Part shown: positions 52,178 to 64,000 of the stretch, in pieces
Layout of the letters: each line of letters starts with the position of its first letter
Position numbering within the stretch: the stretch's first letter is position 1
Assembly: GCF_002078875.1 (NCBI RefSeq)
Contig: NC_034414.1
Coordinates: 18,267,883-18,331,882 of the forward strand
Direction of reading: 5' to 3'
DNA: 64,000 bases
Source of the DNA: Numida meleagris
Lineage: Eukaryota; Chordata; Aves; Galliformes; Numididae
Notes under the pieces: model-generated
Database searches by the model: none
What the model saw: the letters and a program-made list of their open reading frames with translations, nothing else
What the model was told of the DNA's origin: nothing
Position numbers and translations under genes: made by a program

Positions 52178-53721
52178 CATCTCATATCTTTTTGAACTTC
52201 CTAAGGAAATATGCCATTTTATTTAGTGGGTAGCTCCAGAGATGTGTAATATAGGTCAAGTAATACGATTTAATAGTTTGAGTATGCAGCAGCAAATACT
52301 TGAACATCCCATAGGTGCAGTACACAATGTACACGCCTTTTGAAACATTTCAATGACCTTTCTCAGCAGAAGATAATAAAAATAGGGACAGAATAAGTTT
52401 CTGGAAAAAAAAGCTTTAGTTCTAGCTATCAAGGATTGTAATAATTGCAAAATAATAATGCATATTTCTACTTGTAAGCAACTGGAGGTGTATTACTATC
52501 ACCGTATTAATAATATACACTGAAAGAACATAAATGTTCTACTGAAAATATACTATCCATTATTTTAATAGAATACATATGATATAATAGACTAATAAAA
52601 ACATGGGTAGCTCTTCAAAATAGGTTGACTAGGAATGTAGCTCAGTCATACAACACAGGTCTTCAGAGTTCATCTGTACTAAACACAATGTTCAGTGTGG
52701 AGGTCCCTGAGCTACCAAAAGTATTAAAAATGGAGGCAGAGCTCCATTAACAGTGTGCTTGCTAAGCCTGCCAAGCTGACTGGCCCTGCTGAAAATCAAG
52801 GCTAATTAGCCCAAGCTCATTTCTTTGCTAACGTATGCGTACGGTTTTCAGGACCTAGAATAAGTTCTCTACAGAGTATTGCAGTATGGCAGGGATACTG
52901 ACTTGCTCAGAGCCATTTTTACGATCTCCAGTGTGAGCACTCTTTGTTCTGTTAAAACATGTCTTATCAGGCTTTAAAATTGTAGTCCCAGAGCCTGACT
53001 GCAATTGAATTCTGTATCAGTGGAACTGCTGTGACTCAATGGCTTTGAATTTGAACTTGATTTGCACTACTATAGACTCAGATGAAAATCAAATCCATGC
53101 TAGGAAAAAAAAAAAGAAGTGCGTCCTGAGAATACTAAAAGAACAGTAAGAAGCCTGGCCTGACAAATCAGGATCTGTAAAAACAGTATTTGAAATTAAA
53201 TGTTTACCTCATTTGTCATTGATGCAATCCTAAGATATTTGTGGTGTTGCTTATGAAGTGTGGGTGATAATTAACAGGAATATTTGACAGAAAAATATTT
53301 TTAAATGTGTCAATTTTTAGTTTTTTAATGTAGCATATTCCGTTGCACAGATTCCATGAACTGCTTATTTACAAATCACTTTCAATGAAAGTATATTTTA
53401 AACCCAATAAAACATCCATTAAAGCAAAATGTTCCACCTGGGTGGTTTCAAAAATGCTGTTTATCAAGCACTTCTCAGAGTTCACGTATATGAGGAAACC
53501 TACACCTGCTTAGAAAGTTAGAGGCTAAGGGGGGAGAGCACTGACCTTGGAAAACACTAACTATTCCGCAGTAAGAATGAAGCCAAATAAAATTTTTTAG
53601 CATGACTTTTGTTTTAGTTACTTAAGACCTATTGCTGCTTTTTGGATGAGACAATTCCAGTTGTTCTTGAAAAGTTTGATTTTATGTAGTAATAAACACA
53701 ATCTGATTATTCAGTGTTACC

Positions 53722-53750
53722 AAAAAAAAAAAAAAAAAAAAAAAAAAAAA
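53722..53750. repeat. Poly-A run (A29)
   Basis: This is the longest homopolymer of the window. No retroposon body is recognised upstream on the plus strand. Confidence 0.95.
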
Positions 53751-54520
53751 GCCTGTTCATTCATCCAATATATACTCGGTATTCATCAACATTCAATATA
53801 TTTTTAACAATGTATCCTCTGGTCACATAAGAATAGAGTGTACTTCTCACATATGAGATAAGCAAATAGGAAAACATAATTAATAACACACATATAGATA
53901 TTATAACTATTGTAGCACCCTATTGTACACTGATTTAGCTTCAAATAACAAATGTGATTCAAAGCTTCCATTCAGCTGAAACTGCAAAATGTGACAGTAA
54001 TGGATTCCTGCTGAGGAAAATTCAGAACTGAATCTCAGTCCTGATTTCACAAACTGGCAAGATAAGGAGAACAACAACTACTTAGTAATTAAGAAAGTCT
54101 TCTCTAACTCACTATTTTATTACTCTGTCAGAAATGTTCCAAATTACATTGATATTTCAATCTCCAAAAAGCACTTCCACTGAGACAAAAATTGGGATTG
54201 TCACACCTGTAATTTCATGACTTTACAGTAGTAGCAGCTGATAAAACATCTAAGTCAAGATGAGAAAAAGAATGTGTTTTACAAGTCATCTGTGAATGCA
54301 AGGCAAAAAGTGGTCACTAGAAAGCAAAAGCTTTCCCATAATTGCATGGATTGTTAAATATCAGCAACTACAAACAGCAAGATGGAAGCAAATGTCCTCA
54401 GACCTGCCTAAAGACATAACACCTATGGAAAAGAGGTAGAAGAGAAAATGAGGTACTGCTAGAATGCAGCCAGCCTTCACCATTCTTGTTTGTTTAGAGA
54501 TTAAATCTACAAATAAAATA

Positions 54521-54539
54521 ATTATTATTATTATTATTA
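54521..54539. repeat. (ATT)n trinucleotide microsatellite
   Basis: Six consecutive ATT units within AT-rich intron. Confidence 0.9.
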
Positions 54540-54889
54540 AGGAATACAGCATTATGGATGCCAAGAAGGAGAATACCCAAAGGAACTGCAAGAGGCAAAT
54601 GTGGAGAAGCCAGGTATGCAGTTGTACTGAGACAAGACGAGACAAATTATGGGTGAGATGGAGAAGAATCACATACTGCCTAACACTAAAAATGTAGAAG
54701 TTGAGATAAAGATGTGAGTTCTGCACTACCAAAAAAAATTGAAATAATCTTTTCAATAAATTTCAGGCGGTGTCATTAATATGAAATTCTGCAGCAGGAG
54801 TCAAAAATAAAATAATTTTTGTATCTATAAAACTGGCAACACTTCATGTATTCCAGTGTAGATATCTGGGAACTTAAAGGATAAATAAA

Positions 54890-54907
54890 AATATATATAT
54901 ATATATA
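54890..54907. repeat. (AT)n dinucleotide microsatellite
   Basis: About eight AT units after an A-rich stretch. Confidence 0.9.
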
Positions 54908-57900
54908 AACTTTTGAAACTATTAATACTTTTTTAGAATGAGGGCTTAATCTCTGTCTTTTCTTTCTCACAACAGTGCTTAAGAGATATGCTGTAATAGA
55001 TAATTTGGTACCAGCAAGAGACTTTCTAGTCAACATTTTCCCTTCTGAAGGACATAACAATGGTAAATCAAAGGATAACTTTCCAAAAATTAATAATTAG
55101 GCTTTACCATTTCAAGTAATTTTTTTTCCTTTTGCTTTTTGTAAAAACAAAAGATGTAAGAGCAGGCCGGAGTCTCTTTACACACAATATAAATTACAAA
55201 AAAGAATGTGATGTTCTAAGAATAAAATTAAGGCTCTAGTAACATTATGAATTCTGGTACGTCTTTTCTCAACAAAACTGTAGTTTAAAACAAGAATTAT
55301 ATTTAATTACATGAACAAAAGTGCAAACTGAAATTGGACAAAGACCAAGCAGTTGAATAACATGAAAATATGCATAAGCAAATCCTATCAGGATCTTATA
55401 TTTTAATGTCATTTAAGTATTATACCTAATACCAGCCACATTCTGCTTTGCCAAAGTCCAAAAAATGGCAAAGAACTTACATACAGTACCAATCTGTCAT
55501 AGGATATTTTAACTCTAGTAACTTCTCTAAGTTTATTAACAATATAACATGCTCATCTTAAACTAAATTACTCAACATACAATCAAAAATTCACATAAAT
55601 TTAAACATAAAAAAATTTTTCTTCTAATACATTATAGCTCCCTTCATTATGCTATTGTCCTATAATAGGGTGTAAGAACATTTTTCCAACAACTGATAAT
55701 GCAAACAATTTCTGAAATTCTTATAATACTGAAGATTCAATTAAAGAATTATTCTAGTTATCCTTTTTGCAAAAAATTTAATGGAAATTACAGCCAAATA
55801 CAGGCCACTGTCTGTAGATCTTACAGAGTACATGAGAAACTGTTCTGTAATATCTACACCAATTTTTGGTGCTAGTATAAAATACACTTTAATGAGAAAA
55901 CAAATACTTATCTGGAGAGGGAATTATGGATCTTCTTGAAAAAAGAACATTTCTACAACTGAGAGAGAAAAGGAAGTGATCACAATAGCAACAGAGAGGA
56001 AAATGAAGTTGAAAACAAGCTGAAAAATCTAGCAACAGAACTAGCCTATGCTGATGTAAGAGCCATCAGAGCTAAAAGTAAATATGTTTGCTAATGATGA
56101 GCAGCTGAAGATCTCAATACTTGCAGTGAGAGGAGGAATTAAGAACACTCTCTAGAACTTGTAGTAGAAAGCAGAAAATTTTGGAATTTCCTCCTTCATC
56201 TGGAAGGGACAATGACAGTGCCGCTTCCATTCAAACTGCAGTGTGACCATGTCATTTACCTTTATATCATTGTTCAGTTATTGCTAAAGAGTTTTATTTA
56301 CCTAATGAAATATAAAAGGTTTTCATCTGAATTGTAGATAGCACAGTTTGGTGCAAATTTGAGCTATAAACAATTTATCTCCTGGATTTTTTTTTAATTA
56401 AACTATATATTTTTTAATTTTCTGAACAGCAGAGAATTATTTCTCCCAGAAATATCTAATTTAGTCTTTTCTCTTTTAGAAGTATGAGTTGTTTGATGTA
56501 AATTTGCAGAATTATTTGCCCTTTGGAAGGACAGCTTCCGAATGACAAATAACTGATACAAGAGTAGATGTTTCATTGAAAAAAAAGTTTTGCTTAAAAA
56601 ATACCTTTAAAAAGTTACAACTTAAAAATGTATTTTCTTAACCTTGCATTATAGGGGCAATTTCTTTCCTGTAAGTACATTTTAATATAAAAAAGTTAAA
56701 TGTTTAAACTATGTTTTCATAGAAGTAAAGAGAAAAGTAAATTAAGTGACAGTCACCTTGCAGAGTGACAATTCTCTGCATATGAAGTGCATCCTCGCTT
56801 GTACTTTGCAAGCAAGATAATTGGAGGTCAGCACAAGTTACAACTTCTGCTTTCTCTACTTCTGAAAATCTGGTTTAGTTTAAATTACTCCATTTCTTTA
56901 TGTATCCTTATTTGTTCCAGAGACATATCCTGCCTGCCCTCCCTATCATTAATGATGAACAGGATCTGTCTGTTCTGCCTTATGGGCAGACCATTTCTGG
57001 CTTTAAAATACATGATCAAGGGAGACTGACATATCTTGAGATGAGTGCAAAACTACTAGAAAGGAACTAATTGTCTATAGCACTGATAAAACCATGTTAA
57101 GGACCCCAGCATGCAAACAAGCCCCAGCTGCCACGTAGAAAATGTTCCTGTGCAGACCACGTACAATCTGGAAGGAAAGCCTTGTGTATCCGCAGTTAAT
57201 GATTTTGCATGATTGACCTGAGCAGTCATATTCACCAGTAGCTCCACAGGCATTTCTTTTAGTGGAGAAGCAAATTCAGCAGTTCTTCCCCATCTCTGTC
57301 TGTGGAACTTCACAGAGAACTGAACTTAAGGAAGTAACATGGACAGAAGATATTCTACACTTTTAGATTTTACATGTAACTTCCAGTTTTGCCTCTAAAA
57401 CCAATATGTGATCAACTGTGACTTCTAGGATTAATCTAATCAAATTTATGTAATCTATGTAACCTTTCTTGTTTATCTGAAAACCTACCTTACTGGCCTG
57501 TAATTCAACCATTTAAATTGTCTGATTTTTTTTTAACAGACTAACTGTTGAACTGATAACTTCAAGTCTCCTGGTTGTGTCCTACCTCCCCTACACCACT
57601 AGAGGATGGGAAGGGTGAGGAGCATTAGCTTAAAGTTTTGGCTGCACGTCAGCCACAGCCACCATGGCCACAGTCAATGTCAGGCTAAATCCTGACTCAG
57701 AGCAGCTTTTTTCCCTTTAACACCTGTACTTTGTTAACAAAGAAAGCAAGCAATGTTCAGGAAGAGGCCCTGGCTTGAGGTCTGGTTGAGAACAATGGAT
57801 TATTAACAGAGCAATCATTCACTACGTCAAAGTCTACAAATGCAATAATCTGCCCTTAATCCTCTAAATCTGAGGAAAGAGAGCTCAACTGAAATGGAAC

Positions 57901-60900
57901 TGAATGAGCTGTGCTGTTCCAGTCAAGATCTAGCACTGTACACTTTTTCTTCCTCTTTACCTTTGTGAACTACTTTCTATGAAGCTAATCTCTTTGCTGC
58001 TGTTCAGTGTGTCTTAGTTTGAGGAAAGGGCAATAGAGATGAAAACAGTGCACGAAACAATCCTCCTGTACTGATTTGAACATTGAACAAATTTAAATCA
58101 AGAAATGGAAAAATCTCTAGGTCTGTAACTTATATCACCATCTCTGTTGAGGAAGGTGTGGATAGAGCCAAGTTTGGCCTTCTCCAAAGAAATGCCCAAA
58201 CTACAGGTGTGAGGAGTGCAAAGCAGAGAGAATGAATTTGAGAAGAGGATCCAAACCAACTTAGATCTGGAGACCATACTACTGTGTAAGACGACGCTAG
58301 TGCGCTCATATCCAATTCATAGCTCATCTCACTGGTATTGAATGTTTTGGGTCAGTTACTACTGAAGATGATGGGTATTTGAAGATGGTCTTACATCCTA
58401 GCCCCCTTCATGCACCCTCCTAAGCAAAGCAAGCACTCTTGCTTGAGCAGGAGCAAGGCCATGTGTTTGTCATATCACTATAATGTACCAGTTAGGTGCA
58501 CAGTTCTGTCTCCTGTTCTTCAGGTACGAGCGACTGGAAGAAATGAATTAGGTTATTATCTGTGATGAGTCATAACTGTTTATGTTAGGAATTTAAATCA
58601 AACTGATCAAGTCAGGAGACAGTAAGAAAACTATAGAAACCAATGAATCTGAGCAAGATTAATTTCCCATTAATTTCATCCTTCATATTTTATAGTATAA
58701 CAATCCTTATGCAAATCTTTTAGGTTAAATTCGGCTGCCTTGCTCTTTCACTCAAGGTACAAAATGCTGTTGAAGAAACAACACACATTTATGTAGCTCT
58801 TCCCTTTCCGGTATTTTATTTATTAATCTAACAAGTGCAAAAGCCCAGGAGAACAACTTTTCTTCTGCCCACAAACATTTTCTGCTGGCAATATTTTCAA
58901 GCACGGCAGGTGTTTAATAATGTTTCTTTTTCAAAATGACTTACAAGTAGATTTCACAAGAAATTAAAATGCTACTGATATATTTGGATTGCCCTACTGG
59001 CTGAGAGCACATTGAAGTAAAAGTAGTGTTGCAAGGGTCAGTATTTCCAATGCAGAGAACTGCTGACCTTCTGGTAGAACAGATGCTTGAGTCACCACTA
59101 CAGCATAACTTCTGTTCCTCTAACACAAGAGAATGTGGCTGGGAACAGACTTTTGTTATGCTAAACTCCTCTCAGATGGACAGACTGCACCTGCACAGGA
59201 GGCATCTGACAAGATTCCCAAAAAAGTTTACATTGCAACACATTTGTGATACCAGAAAAACCTCCTCATTTTTCCAGATGATGAACACTAGAAAATTTCT
59301 TTAATCACATAACAGAGAAACCAAGCATTTTTCAGAACTGGCCCAGGTATTTGCCTTCCAGGTGAAACAGAAGAGGTGGTGATACCACAGAAAGCAATAA
59401 AAACAAAAGAGAGAAGCAAAAATTTAGAGTTGGAGGCCACCCATAAGGACACAGTAGACAGTACTCTGGGACCCAACAATTAGAAAGACTAGGAATCATG
59501 TGGCAAATGGATAAACTGTAATAAAAGCACACAATAACAGAAAGACAGGAAGAGCAAAACTGTGAGCAAGATGAGGCTTCAGAAGTTTTCAAAGTATCTA
59601 AATTAGGCAATGCTTTTTTCTTTCCTATCTGAAAGAGGTAATTCATGTCTATTTCAGATATGTTGTACTATAACATCATTTCTGAAAAAAAAACCTCTTT
59701 ATTGTTTCGTTTCTAAGGGACCAGAGATTGTCCACTCCACACTGAGCTGTGACCAGAGGTAGCATCTTCTACTTTCACAACAAGGTATGCTAGTACAGGC
59801 TTGAATCACAGGTAACCTTCTCAGGGATGCAGAGATCCTTCTGTATTTTTTAGCCTTCATGATACAGAAAAGTACTCATCCTTCACGCACAAAGTGCTTA
59901 GAAGTATTGTCTTATCCATATCTGAGTTTTGTTATAAAAGATGCCACTTGATTTGCAGTTTAAGAATTAAATCTATCAATGCAAAAGATTATTAAAGTAA
60001 ATTTTGCATGTACTTTACATTGTGTGTATGTCTGTTTAGACTGAATTAGATTTATTGCAATGGAATTCTAGGCCCATAGCAAAAGGCAAAAGAAACAAAA
60101 TATGATAAAAATGTTTCAATGTGGAATGAAACTAGCTCTTCATTTATGTTTGAATGAAACCTGTATAAAGATACCAGGTTTATTTTTTACAACAGCCATA
60201 GCCCTTCTCTCATGAGTGGCAGACACACAAATGATGTCAGTGTGTATGACTAACAACTAAAAATAAAGCAGATATTTTTGTAGAGGCTATGTAATATTCT
60301 ATTAATACAAGACCATTTTGTTTAGTTTACATTTTCCTTGGACCTTGCTCATTCATATCTTTTTCTGAATACTTTCCCTGTGCCATTGCCTGTGATCTAT
60401 TATCACTCCTGCACTTTCAAAGGCTTTAAAAAGAAAAAAAATTCTGTCTCATCTTCACCTGATTAAAGAAGTTCTTATCAGGAGTTTAGGGATTCACTCA
60501 CCTCCATGTCCTGTCTTACTGTACCAAGTTATAAAAGAAAACCCATAAAAATATTTCCCCATTTATCCCTCTCTCTAACATGTTGTTCTGGGTTATTACC
60601 TTGTGACATCTTTATAACGATCAGTCTCACAGGATACTATGATAAGAACAGTCAGACTGAACAGAGCCTGGAACCCCACGAGGAATTTCTGTACAAATCT
60701 GACACTCCCCTGGTAACCCGAAAAGCACCTAAGCATCAGGGTGAGCGCAGCTTTCAAGTTGGCATACGAGTGGAGTCAAGAGAAAGCTTTTTATTTTCTA
60801 AATGCGAGGCAACAGTGTTTTCAAACACCACACACAGTGAGTCTCTAAGCCTCAAACAGGCTGCTTTCTAACTATACAAAATGATCTTGAATAAATAGGT

Positions 60901-63900
60901 TATTATGTAACCTGTGCAAAATTTCAGTGCCGACTGGATCGTGGTCTTGCTAAGCAAGTTTCAGGGACAGAAGGACATAAGATATACCAGGTACTGAGTG
61001 GATCTTCTGATCATGAAGGAGGAATTGATAGCAGCACACAATAAATACTGAGAGATGTGAGTTTTAGTGCCTGTGCTTTCAGATGATGGAGATGAATTCT
61101 ATCAATCTCTCCTGTTGGAACAACTTTTTTGGTTTCTTCTTTGCTCCAGTACAAATAATTACATTTTCACCTGAATAGAAATGCAAATTGTTGTTTAATT
61201 GAACGTGGATTTTTGTCAAATATGGTAAGTTTGAATCCTTCCTCCACACTGTTATCCAAGACCTTTTTAAAGCAACAATGTCATTTTAGTTGGCTTCTTC
61301 ATCCTTTGCATGAACATGTTGTGTACATTCTGACATAGTTCTTGTGACACTTGAGGAACCGCTGACATGATAACAAGAAATAGGGTTTGATAGACTTCTG
61401 AAACTTTTTCCTTTGATGAGCAATTGGACTCTATGATATGGTGTTCTAGCCTTCTTGTGCAAACAGCCTAAAATGACACTCAGCAAGACTTCATCTTAAG
61501 TAGCAGAGGTATTGTTATTTTCTTTTTCCTATGTACATTTTTCTTTTTCCAAGCTTTCCTAAAAGCATTGACATGTATAAACATGTCACTAGACTTCGCT
61601 GCATTGAAGTTCTATAAAATGCTATAAAACAAGTGTGCCTGCAAATCCTAGATCTCTGCTAGCGTTTTACCTCAATGTGCAAATCATATATTTGAAGCTG
61701 AAGCATCCCTGTAGGGATGATTTGATGTTGGATAGGTATGCCTTGCTTTTTATAAAGGTAATAAATAATTTATAGTCAGTTTCAGTAAACATAGATTTTC
61801 CCCATTTTCTGTTTCAGCACTTTTACATGCTTTGGTTAGTGCCCCCACAATATCACTGGTCTTATGTTCTGATCATCCTATTATAAGAAATTCTGAAAAT
61901 TGGACTAATTTCCCCCTGCATTGTTTTCCAGTTACTGTCACAGTAGCTTAGAACCAAGGACTCTTGAACTAATTTATTTAATTATTAAACTCTTCATTGA
62001 AATTTAAATCCCTTGTTTGTTGGATATTTTTGCATATAATTAGCCCAAATTTTTCGGTAAACAAGCAGCCTGGTAATGAACATCCTGCAGACTTAAGCAT
62101 CCCAAGTAATGCGTTATACTGTTTCCACTTCTGTCAGGAAACACATTTTCTGCTTTGTCCTTCTCCAGAACTACCTGGAGTCTCTGGTGTTTTATTCTTG
62201 TGACTAGAATCTGTGGTCTATGTTGTTCTTAAATCCTCTACATCAGGAAATGTATTCTTATATCTTTAAATCCAGCAACCCAGTTGAACAAAGTCATGTA
62301 GGAATATAATGCTTCTCAAAGAGTAGATGTTGTTGCTCAGCCATTCATTCTTTATCTGTTGACAGCTACTAGGAACCTCACAAACACATCTGATGCAGAA
62401 AGCTATTTAGTACCACTCATCGCTTTCCAAATTTCATCTTTTGTAGGAACCAGCAATTCTCAAACCTCCTGAGATTACCCACAAGCAAAAACTTCTAGAA
62501 TACGCGTAAGTTTCACTTTTTTGCTATCATTTTCTTTCAATTCACCAGCATGTAACTTTCTCTACTGTCTTTTTCCTGCATCTTTTCAGTGAGAACAAAC
62601 TCCATGCAAGACCCCAGGCCTTCACATTTTCAGTATTCATATGTAAAAGTATGAAAATTACATTTACATTCAATTTGCTTTATGTTTTGCATGACAGTTA
62701 CTCATAATGTAACTTAACCTTTCTCTAGGTTGTACCGGTTCTTTTGACACTTGAAGGCTTTTGTTAACTGATATTATGCATTACGTCTCTTGCATTTATT
62801 CTCATACACTGAATGCTTACTAAACAGGTTCCCAGAAGATGCAAATCTCTGTCAGTTTTGTTTGAATTTGAAGCCAATTCTGTTATTTGTGACTTGAATT
62901 TTACTTGATGTCAGGCATTCCCAAGAAATTCTGTAACCTCAGTGCTTTGCTTGCCTTTATTAATTTTAGTCTAGCTTAGTTAACTCCCATTACTTGTCAA
63001 CTTCTACAGTGTTTTATTAAGTGTTCCTACTGGCTGTCCCTAATTTTCTTGTGCACCATATTCTTTCACTCATAATCACTGCTTTCTATCAGACAGGGAG
63101 CAGACTTCCAGAACTGTCAAATTATTTTTTCAGCCCTACAGCAATCACCAATTCTCCTAAATTTAACCTTCCTCCTTCATCTTTGCATTTAAAACGTATC
63201 TTAGATGTGTTTTATCTTTAAAGCGCAGCATTCCCGAGATTTACTCTACATCTTCTGAAGCTTCTACATCTGACTAAGTTAAAAAAAATTAAACTTACAA
63301 ATGCTTCAAGAGTCAACCATTTCTGAAATAGAAAAATACGTTTTAATATCTCCCCAGTTAATTCCAGCTACTACATGCAGGATCAGAAAAGGGAAATATG
63401 GGAGGTAAAGAGTTTCAGTTGTTTGGAAATTTTCATCTGTTTAACATTTTTATTTCGGATACTGAATTTATTCCTTTTTATTTGCCTTCCATAACTGGAA
63501 TTTTGTTTGCATGTATTGAGTAGAAGGTCTTTTCATTCCAGTTTTAGCTGTGTGTGCAAAACCACAGCTTAAACTATGGTTAACACCCTTAGGAAGTTTA
63601 GTCCTGTACACCACATTGCTCACTCTCAGCCTTATCTGAAGTACTTACTGTCTTCAAAGTAATAACATGTACTTTGACTTTGATTTTACTGTATTCTTGG
63701 TTGGGAAATGCACCAATGACCAGAAATGATATGTGTATCACCATATTTGCTCCCTAGATTATTCACACCAGACTCTATCTACCTACTTATCCTAACTCTC
63801 AGGAGGGGACTCTTTCTATTTAACCAGTAAATTGTTCCTTGAGGAAAGGAACAGAGAGGGGCTTGACCCTATTGATGTTTCCTTCCTGAGCTTTTTGGAT

Positions 63901-64000
63901 AGCCAACAAGTTTACAAGCTTTTAAAGTGCTAATGTTGTCTTTCTATAATGACTACAGAAGCCAATTACATGTTCTGTGTAATTGCTGCTATTACTGCAT

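Larger units (their letters stand above)
51755..64000 (-). other. SHANK2: SHANK2 intron, partial (upstream of the SH3 exon)
   Basis: This is AT-rich noncoding sequence upstream of the exon at 51641-51754. I searched the minus strand for an exon encoding the first half of the SH3 domain (GEIPLHRGD-like residues) and saw none, so it probably lies beyond 64000. Apart from simple repeats at 52158, 53722, 54521 and 54890 and a weak tRNA-like stretch near 52631, I see nothing I can name. The open frame at 60506-60871 has no recognisable product. Confidence 0.7.

Noticed and set aside
54361..54756. 131-codon minus-strand open frame
   Set aside because: It includes the (ATT)n repeat as an isoleucine run and has no recognisable domain.
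60506..60871. 121-codon plus-strand open frame in balanced composition
   Set aside because: There is no recognisable family, no clear splice sites, and it was not the missing SH3 half-exon. It was considered as a repeat remnant but nothing could be matched.
1..64000. CRISPR arrays, operons, ribosome binding sites, rRNA or functional tRNA genes
   Set aside because: None is seen, and the sequence is vertebrate intronic DNA in which the prokaryotic feature types do not apply.

Overview
The window reads as vertebrate, almost certainly avian, nuclear DNA. It is AT-rich, has no long open reading frames, and carries several 5'-truncated CR1-type LINE remnants with the bird-typical ATTCTATGATT tail. 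It also holds one older CR1/L3-like reverse-transcriptase fragment and one dead hAT transposon. Nothing suggests a prokaryotic, viral or plasmid origin. The species cannot be fixed from this sequence; a galliform such as chicken would fit.

The host gene is SHANK2, on the minus strand. Two coding exons are visible. The one at 51641-51754 encodes the C-terminal half of the SH3 domain. The one at 3860-3935 encodes the linker that leads towards the PDZ domain. Their splice phases fit and the joined reading crosses the junction with a glutamate codon, as I recall for mammalian SHANK2. They are separated by an intron of about 47.7 kb (3936-51640). Parts of the flanking introns fill 1-3859 and 51755-64000. 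I did not find the exon for the first half of the SH3 domain, the PDZ exons, or the alternative PDZ-proximal first exon.

Layout from left to right: downstream SHANK2 intron (1-3859); linker exon (3860-3935); CR1 tails at 5299-5443 and 12173-12283; a near-complete hAT copy with terminal repeats and an 8-bp target-site duplication (18754-20974); a CR1 ORF2 piece (25122-25440); a CR1 tail (29587-29665); GC-rich pockets at about 34.05-34.3 kb and 35.95-36.2 kb; a CR1 remnant (47704-47975); an old CR1/L3-like RT piece (48345-48560); the SH3 exon (51641-51754); and upstream intron with simple repeats up to 64000.

The most interesting unexplained signal is on the plus strand, antisense to SHANK2. 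Three GC-richer, CpG-bearing blocks (9347-9540, 34053-34297 and 35970-36265) each look exon-like. They are open in phases compatible with one another, and the last ends in a stop codon followed by AATAAA. This is a hypothesis only: chance and choice of splice sites could produce it, and I recognise no protein family. A second candidate is a sense-strand cassette exon at 28477-28531 that would break the SHANK2 frame if included.
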